15,707 nt of DNA. Source: an uncultured Bacilli bacterium. Its GTDB lineage: Bacteria; Bacillota_I; Bacilli_A; RFN20; CAG-288. Position numbers and translations under genes: made by a program. This document shows positions 7,488-14,709 of this stretch, piece after piece. The DNA is taken from NCBI GenBank assembly GCA_934725685.1, contig CAKVBX010000036.1:1-15707 (forward strand), written 5' to 3'. Position 1 is the stretch's first letter; each line of letters opens with the position of its first letter. The notes under the pieces are model-generated. The model was not told where the DNA came from, searched no databases, and was given only the letters and a program-made list of their open reading frames with translations.

Positions 7488-8981
7488 TTATAAGTATTTG
7501 GCTGAGAGTCTTAACAGCTCTTCCTGATTCGTCTCCTTGGTATTGACGATACCGGCGAGATGATAGTTGCTCATGACGGCGATACGGTTGGTGATACCGA
7601 GAATCTCCGGCATTTCGGAGGAGACGACGATGACCGTCTTCCCTTTCTTTGCCAGATTGATAATCAGCTGATAGATTTCGTATTTGGCACCGACATCGAT
7701 GCCTCTGGTCGGCTCGTCGAGAAGGAAGACGTCCGGGTCTCTCTCCATCCATTTGCCGATGATGACTTTCTGCTGGTTGCCGCCGCTCAGTGCGGAGATG
7801 AGATCATTCGGCCCCATGCATTTGGTGTGCATGAGGGAAATCTCACGCAGGGTGGCATCCTTCATCTTTCTGTCATCGAGGAATCCGGCACTCTTGTACT
7901 TGTCGAGGTTGGAGATGGTCGTGTTGAAGGTGAGAGTTCCTTGAGGGAAGATACCTGTCGCACGTCTCTCTTCGGTGACGAAGGCGAAGTTGTATTCCAT
8001 CGCATCCTTCGGAGAGGAGAAACGGATCTGTGCGCCTTTGTAGAAGATTTTGCCGAACTTGATGGTGCGCATGCCGTAGAGGGTTTCGAGAAGCTCCGTT
8101 CTTCCAGCACCGACAAGACCATAGATACCGAAGATTTCGCCTTCCCTGACTGAGAAGGAGATGTCTCTTAGTAACGGTTCGTACATCGTCGAAAGATTCT
8201 CTACGCGGAGCACTTCCTCGCCAGGCGTGTTGTCGACCGGAGGGAAACGCTGCGTGAGGGATCTTCCGACCATGGCGGCAATAAGTTCGTCCATGTTGGT
8301 CTCTTCCCGCTTCTTGGTCATGATCATCGCACCGTCGCGAAGGACGGAAATCTCGTCGCAGATGGTGAAGATCTCATCCATCTTGTGGGATATATAGACA
8401 AAGGAGATACCCTGTGCCTTGAGATTGTTGATGATGTGGAACAGCTTTTTGACTTCCGGCTCGGTGAGAGAGGAAGTCGGTTCGTCGAGGACGATGATCC
8501 TCGCATTGTAGGAAACGGCTTTTGCGATTTCGACCATCTGTCTCTGGGAGACGGACATCGTGCGCATAATCTGTTTCGGATTGACATTGATGCCGAGCTC
8601 GGCGAAGAGGCCTTTGGTCTCGTACATCATATAGTTTTCGTCTACGATTCCACCCTTGGTCTTGTATTTGCCCAACCACATATTGTCCAAGACCGTGCGG
8701 TCAAGACACTGGTTGAGCTCCTGATGGACCATGGCGACGCCGTTTTCCAGGGCGTCTTTCGGATTTTCGAAGTTTACAGCCTTTCCGTCGAAAGAGATAC
8801 TTCCTTCGTCCTTGGAATAAATGCCGAAAAGACACTTCATCATGGTGGACTTACCGGCGCCGTTTTCGCCCATGAGTCCCATGACGGAACCTTTCTTGAC
8901 ACAGAGATCGATGCCCTTCAGGACATGGTTTTTTCCGAAGGATTTGTTCAGGCCGTGGATTTCGAGAATGTTTTCGCTCAT
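7488..8981 (-). CDS. mglA: Sugar ABC importer ATP-binding protein MglA
   Basis: This 497-residue protein has two fused ATPase domains, as in MglA/RbsA/AraG, and energises sugar import at the inner face of the membrane. Domain 1 has Walker A GENGAGKST at 38-46, a signature-like MSVSQRQ at 142-148 and Walker B IIVLDEP at 162-168. Domain 2 has the degenerate Walker A GLVGAGRTE at 288-296 (Arg for Lys, normal in this family), signature LSGGNQQ at 398-404 and Walker B VFLLDEP at 418-424. The start is placed at ATG 8981 because AGGAGG stands ten bases before it and the protein then begins at the family's usual point. An upstream in-frame ATG (9032) would add 17 residues and lacks such a site. It lies between mglB and mglC. 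Confidence 0.95.
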   Translation of the reverse strand: MSENILEIHGLNKSFGKNHVLKGIDLCVKKGSVMGLMGENGAGKSTMMKCLFGIYSKDEGSISFDGKAVNFENPKDALENGVAMVHQELNQCLDRTVLDNMWLGKYKTKGGIVDENYMMYETKGLFAELGINVNPKQIMRTMSVSQRQMVEIAKAVSYNARIIVLDEPTSSLTEPEVKKLFHIINNLKAQGISFVYISHKMDEIFTICDEISVLRDGAMIMTKKREETNMDELIAAMVGRSLTQRFPPVDNTPGEEVLRVENLSTMYEPLLRDISFSVREGEIFGIYGLVGAGRTELLETLYGMRTIKFGKIFYKGAQIRFSSPKDAMEYNFAFVTEERRATGIFPQGTLTFNTTISNLDKYKSAGFLDDRKMKDATLREISLMHTKCMGPNDLISALSGGNQQKVIIGKWMERDPDVFLLDEPTRGIDVGAKYEIYQLIINLAKKGKTVIVVSSEMPEILGITNRIAVMSNYHLAGIVNTKETNQEELLRLSAKYL

Positions 8982-9010
8982 TGTTACACTTCCTCCTATG
9001 ACGGAAGAAA

Positions 9011-9034
9011 GGATGCTATGAAACCATAGCATCC
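9011..9034 (-). repeat. Perfect intercistronic hairpin between mglB and mglA
   Basis: GGATGCTATG (9011-9020) and CATAGCATCC (9025-9034) form a perfect 10-bp stem with a 4-base loop, 25 bases after the mglB stop. On the minus strand the sequence that follows is CTTTCTTCCG, so it is at most a leaky terminator. Such hairpins after binding-protein genes commonly protect the upstream message and give an excess of binding protein over ATPase and permease. Confidence 0.75.
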
Positions 9035-9059
9035 TCCCACCTGTTCTGAATTGTCTGAA

Positions 9060-10175
9060 TTATTTCTTTAAGGCGTGATACCAATCTTTGATGATCTGAC
9101 CCTGAGCGATACCCTGACCTTCGGAACCGGATCCGACGAAGTAGGTATTGCTGACGGTGCTGAGATCTGCGACACCCTTGTTGTCGCTGGTCTTCGGCTG
9201 TCTGTTGAAGAAGACGACCGGCTTACCGGCGGCCTTGGTTTCATAGGCTTCCCAGTTGGCGTGGGTGATGATGTTGAAAGCGAAGGCGTCATAGGTGTTG
9301 GACTGCATGGCGGAATCGACAGCTTCCTGAAGTTTGGTGTCATCGACGCCGTCACCGCTGATGAGGGTGACATCGAAGCCTAAGGCCTTGGCATAGTGCG
9401 GAAGAGCGGCGGCATAGGTTTCCTTGATGAAGTTGTCGTTGGCGGAATAGGTGGCAATGAGAAGCTTCTTTCCCTTGACGGCAGAATCTTCGGAGACATT
9501 GACATAGGCACCCGGCTTGAGAGAATCGGCATTCTGCGCAGTGACAGCGGCGAATTCGGTCTGGATGATGTGCTTATCGAGCTGGGTGAGGTTGAGGTTG
9601 GCCTTTCCGCCGTAGTTGGCATCGATGACGGTGGATTCACCCTTGATCATGCTGGCCAGGACCTTGGCAGTGGCAAGTGCCTGATCGTCGCCGTTCTGAG
9701 AGACGGAACCGGCAAGGGTGCCGGCCTTGATCATGTCGCAAGCGGTGGAAAGGGCATCGAAGCCGACAATCGGAGTATTCTTGAGAAGACCGGAGGCAGA
9801 GGAAGCGGCGATGGCCATACCATCGTTGTTGGAAACGATGAAGTCGAGCTTTCCTTTGTACTTCTTGGTCCATGTTTCGACCTGAGTCTTGGCGACGGCG
9901 TCGTTCCAGGAACCGGATTCATTGGTGCAGGTGAACTGCTCGAGCTTATTGGCCTTGAAGCCGCCTTCTTCGGCGATGGCATTGAGGGCATCGATACAGC
10001 CTTTGGTTCTGTCTTCGGCTTCCGGGTTGCCGTCTTCACCGACTAAGATGACATAATCGAGAGATCCATCGGCGATGGCATTCTCCCAAGTCCATTCAGT
10101 GGCGTTGTTGTTGCCGCAGCCGGTTGCAGTGCCGCAGAGAAGAGCTAACGAAAGTAACGGAATGATTTTCTTCAT
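9060..10175 (-). CDS. mglB: Galactose-binding lipoprotein MglB, apparently circularly permuted
   Basis: This 371-residue lipoprotein should capture galactose or glucose outside the membrane for MglAC. The signal peptide ends in ATGC with lipid-bearing Cys20. After it the family order is reversed. Residues about 28-228 match the usual C-terminal half: DYVILVGEDGNPEAEDR, W90, SNNDGMA at 115-121, VGFDALS at 137-143, AGTLAGSV at 151-158 and the AYVNV end. Residues about 237-366 match the usual N-terminal half: LLIATYSANDNF, KPVVFFNRQP with N324, NTYFVG, and the helix ending in KDWYHA. Compared with E. coli sugar ligands (Asp14, Asn91, His152, Asp154, Arg158, Trp183, Asn211, Asp236, Asn256), this protein has D247, N324, N50, E52, R56, W90, N116/N117, D140 and Q160. 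The ATG at 10175 follows AAAAGGAGA by ten bases; a longer open frame to 10331 has no such support. Confidence 0.93.
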   Translation of the reverse strand: MKKIIPLLSLALLCGTATGCGNNNATEWTWENAIADGSLDYVILVGEDGNPEAEDRTKGCIDALNAIAEEGGFKANKLEQFTCTNESGSWNDAVAKTQVETWTKKYKGKLDFIVSNNDGMAIAASSASGLLKNTPIVGFDALSTACDMIKAGTLAGSVSQNGDDQALATAKVLASMIKGESTVIDANYGGKANLNLTQLDKHIIQTEFAAVTAQNADSLKPGAYVNVSEDSAVKGKKLLIATYSANDNFIKETYAAALPHYAKALGFDVTLISGDGVDDTKLQEAVDSAMQSNTYDAFAFNIITHANWEAYETKAAGKPVVFFNRQPKTSDNKGVADLSTVSNTYFVGSGSEGQGIAQGQIIKDWYHALKK

Positions 10176-10234
10176 AAGATAAGTTTCTCCTTTTTTATCC
10201 TGCTTAGTGGAAATCCGTCTTGACGACTGGTTTC

Positions 10235-10248
10235 CCAAAGCGCTTTCA
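10235..10248 (-). promoter_or_regulatory. cre-like catabolite control site at the mglB promoter
   Basis: On the minus strand the 14 bases read TGAAAGCGCTTTGG, and on the plus strand CCAAAGCGCTTTCA. This matches the CcpA consensus TGNAANCGNTNNCA at most fixed positions, with deviations confined to one end. It lies just downstream of the -10 box and covers the expected transcription start, the classic position for repression by CcpA (or another LacI-family protein) when preferred sugar is present. Confidence 0.6.
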
Positions 10249-10276
10249 TTATAGGGAAAACGGAAAAGCAGAAAAA
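10248..10276 (-). promoter_or_regulatory. Promoter of mglBAC
   Basis: The minus strand carries a perfect TATAAT (10253 down to 10248), 73 bases before the mglB ATG. The -35 region at 10271-10276 reads TTTTTC, a poor match to TTGACA. A strong -10 with a poor -35 is typical of promoters that need an activator. Transcription should start near 10241. Confidence 0.65.
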
Positions 10277-10312
10277 TGGAAAATTCCACACTTCTTTTGG
10301 AAAAATACACAC
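10277..10312 (-). promoter_or_regulatory. Direct repeats, candidate activator site upstream of mglB
   Basis: Two 15-base direct repeats, TGGAAAATTCCACAC (10277-10291) and TGGAAAAATACACAC (10298-10312), agree at 12 of 15 positions and are exactly 21 bases apart, two turns of the helix. They lie immediately upstream of the weak -35 of the mglB promoter. AraC-family DNA-binding domains typically bind tandem direct repeats at about this spacing, so the YesN-type regulator at 13118-14707 is the natural candidate. The binding itself is inferred. Confidence 0.55.
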
Positions 10313-10377
10313 TGAAAGATTGAAAAAACATGGAGATTTCAGCGATCTTCTTTGTGGAAAACGCTATCTTCCGGCTT

Positions 10378-10415
10378 TATTTCCTAAAGGAAATAGGCTG
10401 CAAGGCAGCCTATTT
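10378..10415 (-). terminator. Overlapping hairpins at the end of the sensor operon
   Basis: A perfect 11-bp stem (AAATAGGCTGC 10391-10401 with GCAGCCTATTT 10405-10415, 3-base loop) contains the stop codon of the binding-protein gene. A second stem (TATTTCC 10378-10384 with GGAAATA 10389-10395) overlaps it, so only one can form at full length. Read on the minus strand the first stem ends in ATTTCCTTTAGG, a poor U-tract, so some readthrough towards mglB is possible. Confidence 0.6.
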
Positions 10416-11447
10416 CAGTTCGTTGATGTTGTTTTTTGTGACCGCTTTCCCTTCGATGTAGATGGCGTGGCTTTCGCTGATGGGATAAGGGAAATCGTCG
10501 TCGATTTCCTCTTTGTAGAGCAGATGCTCAGAGAGCTTCAGGATAGCATCGCTCTGTATTTCGGCATCGTTCTTGACCGTTCCGTAGAAGAGCCCTTCCT
10601 CAAGGTAAGGCATGCTCTCGTCGATTGCATCGACGCCGAGAAATTCAAAGGGGAGCATTTCTTGGTCATGGCGGAGGACCTTCTGATCGAGCAGGCTATC
10701 GATGGCACCGAGTGCCATGTCGTCGTTGTTGGAGACGACAAGTTCTATCCTGTCTCCGTAATCCTCGTAGAGCTTTTTCATGGCGTCGTATCCTTTGTCC
10801 CGCATCCAGTCGCAGTAGACGGAATCGAGAATTTCGATTTTGAAACCGAGCCGCTTGATAGCGGAGAGGAAGGAAAGGGAACGGTTCTCCGTATCCTGGT
10901 TTCCGATTTCCCCTTTTAAGAGGACTGCCTGAATCACATTGTCACCATTGTGGTCATAGAGGGGGTTCAGAGACTGGGGGTCCCGGAAAATCTCTTTGGC
11001 CATATAGGCCTGTTTTTCCCCTTCGCTTGTGGCATTGGTGCCGACAAAGTAGATGTCTGTGGAATACTTCAGTGCCTTGTCCATGTCGCTCTTGAGCGGT
11101 TCTCTGTTAAAGAAGACGACCGGGACATCTTTCTGGATGGCCTTTTCCATTGTGGTATAGGCGGAGAGACGGTCGACGAGGTTGACCAAAAGGAGGGAGG
11201 TGTTGTTTTTGTCGATGGAATCGACGATATCCTTGTTCTGCTGCATCTGGGAGCGGTTGGAGTCGTAGATTTCGTAGTCGAGCTTCTTCTCGGTGAGTTT
11301 TGTGCTCAGTTTCTCCGTGAGGGAACTGATGAAGGTATCGTTCTTGTCATAGACGAAAAGGGAGATTTTTCCTTTTTTTGCCGTGCAGGAAAAAAGGAAG
11401 GAGAAAGAGAGGAGCAGGGACAGCAGTGCTTTATTTTTCTTTGTCAC
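10410..11447 (-). CDS. Sugar-binding lipoprotein of the sensor operon (MglB-like, usual domain order)
   Basis: This 345-residue protein has a signal peptide ending in LFSC (Cys21), so it is lipid-anchored outside the membrane. It follows the normal galactose-binding protein order: KISLFVYDKNDTF (D37, F39), VPVVFFNREP (N114), IYFVGT, a calcium-type loop DHNGDNVIQ at 165-173, VLLKGEIGNQD (N183, D185, R189), W214, VVSNNDDMA at 238-244, FLGVDAI (D273) and GTVKND (N293). Compared with the E. coli ligand set, only His152 is changed, to Asn. The start is GTG at 11447, with AAGGAGGG eight bases before it, and it overlaps the kinase gene by 17 bases. Tight coupling to a YesM/YesN pair and lack of its own permease suggest a sensor partner rather than a transport component, like XylFII with LytS in clostridia (inference). 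Confidence 0.88.
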   Translation of the reverse strand: MTKKNKALLSLLLSFSFLFSCTAKKGKISLFVYDKNDTFISSLTEKLSTKLTEKKLDYEIYDSNRSQMQQNKDIVDSIDKNNTSLLLVNLVDRLSAYTTMEKAIQKDVPVVFFNREPLKSDMDKALKYSTDIYFVGTNATSEGEKQAYMAKEIFRDPQSLNPLYDHNGDNVIQAVLLKGEIGNQDTENRSLSFLSAIKRLGFKIEILDSVYCDWMRDKGYDAMKKLYEDYGDRIELVVSNNDDMALGAIDSLLDQKVLRHDQEMLPFEFLGVDAIDESMPYLEEGLFYGTVKNDAEIQSDAILKLSEHLLYKEEIDDDFPYPISESHAIYIEGKAVTKNNINELK

Positions 11448-13146
11448 TTAAGGCGCCCTCCTTGGGAATCCGAATCTGGATGGTGGTCCCTTCGTCCGGG
11501 ACTGACTGGATGGAAAGATCCGCTTTTTCTCCGTAATAGAGGCGGATTCTCCGATAGACATTGGTCAGACCGACGCCGGTATGGATGTCCTTGTCGGCAA
11601 AGGAGGCCTTTATGGCCGCAATCTGCTCGGGAAGAATGCCGTAGCCATTGTCGGAAATCGTGAAGACAAGGTCAGCCTCTTTCACACGGGCATCGATCGT
11701 GATGGCTCCGTTCTCCTCGGTCTCGCTGATTCCGTGAATCAGAGCGTTTTCGACAATCGGCTGCAGAATCAGTTTGATGACATAATAGTTGAGAATCTCT
11801 TCGTCGTGGGTGATGGTATAGCGGAAGTTCTTTCCGAAGCGCATCTTCTGGATGCGCAGATAATACCCGACATGGTCGAGCTCACTTTTGACGGGGATGA
11901 TGTTCTTTCCCTTGGAGATGGAGATGCGGAAGAACTTGGAAAGGGAGAGAATCATGTTCTCGGCAATCTCGTACTGCCCCGATTCAATCATATAGATGAC
12001 ACTGTCGAGGGTATTGTACAGGAAGTGGGGATTGATCTGATTCTGTAATGCCTTCAGTTCCGCCTTATTCTGTTCCTTCTCTTCGTTCACGACCTTCAGA
12101 GCGAGATCGTGGATACGGTTCATCATCAGAATGAAGGAGGCGTTGAGAGACTCGACTTCCTTGGTTCCCTTGATTTCGCTCTGAAGCTTGCTATTGTAGG
12201 AAAAGTCCTCAAAGTCTGCCATCTCTTTCTGAAGTCGGACTAAGGGCGTGCTGATCTGGGTGGAGATGAGATACATGATGAGGATGAACAGACAGAGGAA
12301 GAGGGTTCCGAAAAGGAGGGCGAAGAGAATCATCTGTTTCGTCGCCTGCAAGAGAGGATCCATGTTGGAGAGGATGGCGACACGCCAACCGGTGTTGGAG
12401 ATGGTGGAGACATAGGCGAAGAAGCTCTTGTTTGCAATCCGCATGGTCTCCTGGCCGAGGACGAGGGTCTTCAGCTTCTGGACTTCCTCATCGGGTATGT
12501 TCTCCTTGGAGGAATAGACGATGGAATAGTCCTTGTCGTAGATGAGGACGTGCCCGTCACTCCCTAAATGGGTCTCATCAATCAGATTGGAGATGGCGGT
12601 GAACTTGTATTCGATTCGGAGAATCAGGGCCTGTTCATCCTGGATGTTCATGTACTTGGAAAGGATGAAGTAGTTCCCTTCATAGACCGGGGAGAAGATG
12701 TTGACGAGCGGTTCCTTGATGGCGCGGACAAACCAGTCTTCCCTGAGAACGGTGCCGGTGACGTCATAGGCAGTGTTTTTATAGATATTCTTTCCGAAAA
12801 GGTCATAGACGGCGATGGATTCGATATCGCTGTTGAAGGCCATGATGTCGTCAAAGAGGAGACTGACCTTTTCTTTGCTTGTGGTTTCGCTTGCTCCATC
12901 GAGCCGTTTCTGGATGTTGTCGGAGGCATCGACGACCTGGCTGGTGTAGTTGATGTAGTTGTTGAGGGCTTGTTCGCTGGTAGAGACAATCTGGGTCTCG
13001 AAATTGGTCTCGATGTTCTTATTGTAATAGAAGACCATGATCGAGATGAGCGAAATCACGAAAAGGAAGAACAGGGTGGCACTGGAAAAGAGTAGCTCAG
13101 CCTTGAGGGAAAATCTTCTATTGTTTTTCTTTTTTGCGGAAATCAT
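11431..13146 (-). CDS. YesM-type sensor histidine kinase
   Basis: This 571-residue membrane protein senses an extracellular signal and phosphorylates its partner regulator. Transmembrane helix 1 is at about 18-41, followed by an extracytoplasmic dCache-like domain at 42-270, helix 2 at about 272-294, a HAMP-like linker at 295-350, the His-kinase region with QNQINPHFLYNTLDS (H374), the N box QPIVENALIHG (N467), and ATP-lid motifs DNGYG at 499-503 and TGVGLTN at 523-529. This is the LytS/YesM class. ATG 13146 lies within the end of the regulator gene (29-base overlap) and follows AGGAGAG by about seven bases. The neighbouring binding lipoprotein probably presents the sugar to its outer domain. 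Confidence 0.93.
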   Translation of the reverse strand: MISAKKKNNRRFSLKAELLFSSATLFFLFVISLISIMVFYYNKNIETNFETQIVSTSEQALNNYINYTSQVVDASDNIQKRLDGASETTSKEKVSLLFDDIMAFNSDIESIAVYDLFGKNIYKNTAYDVTGTVLREDWFVRAIKEPLVNIFSPVYEGNYFILSKYMNIQDEQALILRIEYKFTAISNLIDETHLGSDGHVLIYDKDYSIVYSSKENIPDEEVQKLKTLVLGQETMRIANKSFFAYVSTISNTGWRVAILSNMDPLLQATKQMILFALLFGTLFLCLFILIMYLISTQISTPLVRLQKEMADFEDFSYNSKLQSEIKGTKEVESLNASFILMMNRIHDLALKVVNEEKEQNKAELKALQNQINPHFLYNTLDSVIYMIESGQYEIAENMILSLSKFFRISISKGKNIIPVKSELDHVGYYLRIQKMRFGKNFRYTITHDEEILNYYVIKLILQPIVENALIHGISETEENGAITIDARVKEADLVFTISDNGYGILPEQIAAIKASFADKDIHTGVGLTNVYRRIRLYYGEKADLSIQSVPDEGTTIQIRIPKEGALSDKEK

Positions 13147-14707
13147 CCGGACTCTCTCCTGTGTATTTCTTGAAACAGTGGCTGAAATAGTAAGGGTCGC
13201 TATAGCCTACCTTCTTGGCAATGTTGATGATGCGCTCCTCCCCGGAGGAGAGCAGTATCTTGGCTTCGTTCATCCTTCTGTCTGTCAGAAGCCTTGTGAA
13301 GGAGGTGCCGTTCTTTTTTAGGATGGCGGTGATATAGCTCACGGAAAAACAGAGCTCATCGGCGACATCCTCGATACCGAGGTTGTTGTCGGAATAGTTC
13401 ATGTCGATGAACTTTTTGATGCGGTCGAAGGAGGAGAGCATGCCATCCATCTTCTTCTTGCGGTTGATTTCGCCCACTTTGTCGGCGAGATCGAGGAAGA
13501 AGGCAATCGTCGCCTCCTTGCTCTTGAGGGAATAGCAGAGGCGGGTGAGTTCGATTTGGGATTCATAGCTCTGATAGAGTTCCCCTAAGGAGAGGGATGC
13601 CTTGAGGATGCTGTCGAGGATGTTGGAAAGGATGTAGTAATAGCTCTCCTTGAATTCCGGACTGGCGATGCTCTCGATGAGATGGGTAATCTGAATTTTC
13701 AGATCCTCACTCTTTCCGTAGGAGAGAAGATAGGTGATTTTCTTGTATTCGTTTTCGTCGACTTTTCCGACGCTATTTTCGCCCTGCTGTTTTTCCAGAT
13801 CCGGGAAATAGAGGATCATTCCTTTTCCTAATACCGTGCGGTATTCGAGGGCGCGCCTTGCATGGCGGTAGATCTTTCGGTAGTTGATTTCCTTTCCTTC
13901 GGCCGGCTCGGAGACGCCGACGGAAAGAGAGAGGCCAGAGGCCTTTCTCACCTTGAAAAGGAGCTCGTTGAGCTTTGAGAAGAGGGATTCGTCGACAAAG
14001 GGGTCATTGCCTTCCAGCAAAACGGAAAGTTTTCCGTCAGCATAGAAGGGATAACGGACATAGGAGAGGAAAATCTCCTCCATCAGGTTTTCCAAAATGG
14101 GGTAGAGGAGATCCTGATTCTCGTAATCGATGTCATCGGCATCGGTGTCGATGACAAGGAGGCACTGATGGGGATAGCTGAGATCGATGCCGTCCTCCGT
14201 CAGTTTGTGGGAGAAGTTCTCCGGGATGGTCTTCAGCGTGATGAGCTTTTCGAAATCTTCGCTCTGAATGAACTTTTTCTGGGAAACCATCTGTTTTTCG
14301 GCCATCGCCTTGGCTTCCATAAGGGAGGCTTGATCATCGATTTCCTTTTTCGCCTTATAAAGTGCGTCGTGAAGTTCTCCCTCTTCGACGGGTTTGGTGA
14401 GATAGCCGACGGTTCCTAAGGTGATGGCCTCTTTTGCATAGTCGAAGGAGTCATAACCGGAGATGATGATGCTTTTGATGAGCGGATTCTCCAGTTTGGC
14501 CTGCTTGATGAGTTCGATTCCGCTCACATAGGGCATACGGATATCCGTGATGATGATATCCGGTTCTAAGGCAATTCCGCTTTCCAGGGCATCAAAGCCG
14601 TTAGAAAAGCAATCCAGGACTTTGAAATCGTTCTGAAACTTTTCCATCATCCGTCGGATTCTGACCCGGACGGATTCTTCATCGTCGACGATGATGACTT
14701 TCACCAT
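13118..14707 (-). CDS. YesN-type response regulator with AraC DNA-binding domain
   Basis: This 529-residue cytoplasmic regulator starts with a receiver domain (1 to about 118): acidic pair D8-D9, phospho-acceptor D55 in IIITDIRMP, S83 and K105. A long middle region of about 300 residues follows, as in many YesN proteins, with a helical section. The C-terminal 100 residues are an AraC/XylS DNA-binding domain with two helix-turn-helix units at about 445-465 and 493-517 (the latter with VGYSDPYYFSHCFKKYTG). ATG 14707 follows GGGAGGA by six bases and starts two bases after the stop of the upstream gene. It is the likely activator of mglBAC and perhaps of its own operon. Confidence 0.94.
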   Translation of the reverse strand: MVKVIIVDDEESVRVRIRRMMEKFQNDFKVLDCFSNGFDALESGIALEPDIIITDIRMPYVSGIELIKQAKLENPLIKSIIISGYDSFDYAKEAITLGTVGYLTKPVEEGELHDALYKAKKEIDDQASLMEAKAMAEKQMVSQKKFIQSEDFEKLITLKTIPENFSHKLTEDGIDLSYPHQCLLVIDTDADDIDYENQDLLYPILENLMEEIFLSYVRYPFYADGKLSVLLEGNDPFVDESLFSKLNELLFKVRKASGLSLSVGVSEPAEGKEINYRKIYRHARRALEYRTVLGKGMILYFPDLEKQQGENSVGKVDENEYKKITYLLSYGKSEDLKIQITHLIESIASPEFKESYYYILSNILDSILKASLSLGELYQSYESQIELTRLCYSLKSKEATIAFFLDLADKVGEINRKKKMDGMLSSFDRIKKFIDMNYSDNNLGIEDVADELCFSVSYITAILKKNGTSFTRLLTDRRMNEAKILLSSGEERIINIAKKVGYSDPYYFSHCFKKYTGESPDDFRKKEKQ

Positions 14708-14709
14708 GG

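Noticed and set aside
8982..9032. Longer N-terminus for mglA from ATG 9032
   Set aside because: The intervening sequence contains the AGGAGG that serves ATG 8981 and part of the intercistronic hairpin, and the added residues do not match the family.
9396..10046. Long plus-strand open frame antisense to mglB (216 codons), with others antisense to mglC, mglA and the helicase
   Set aside because: They have glycine/valine- or arginine/serine-biased composition typical of the reverse frames of real genes, no ribosome binding sites, and they lie wholly inside well-supported genes.
9060..10175. mglB as two genes or a frameshifted pseudogene
   Set aside because: The frame is continuous from signal peptide to stop, both halves are complete, each landmark motif occurs once, and the linker is short and in frame.
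10176..10331. Longer N-terminus for mglB from an upstream ATG at 10331
   Set aside because: It would run through the promoter, cre-like site and direct repeats and place the lipoprotein signal about 50 residues inside; the internal ATG at 10175 has a good ribosome binding site and starts at the signal peptide.
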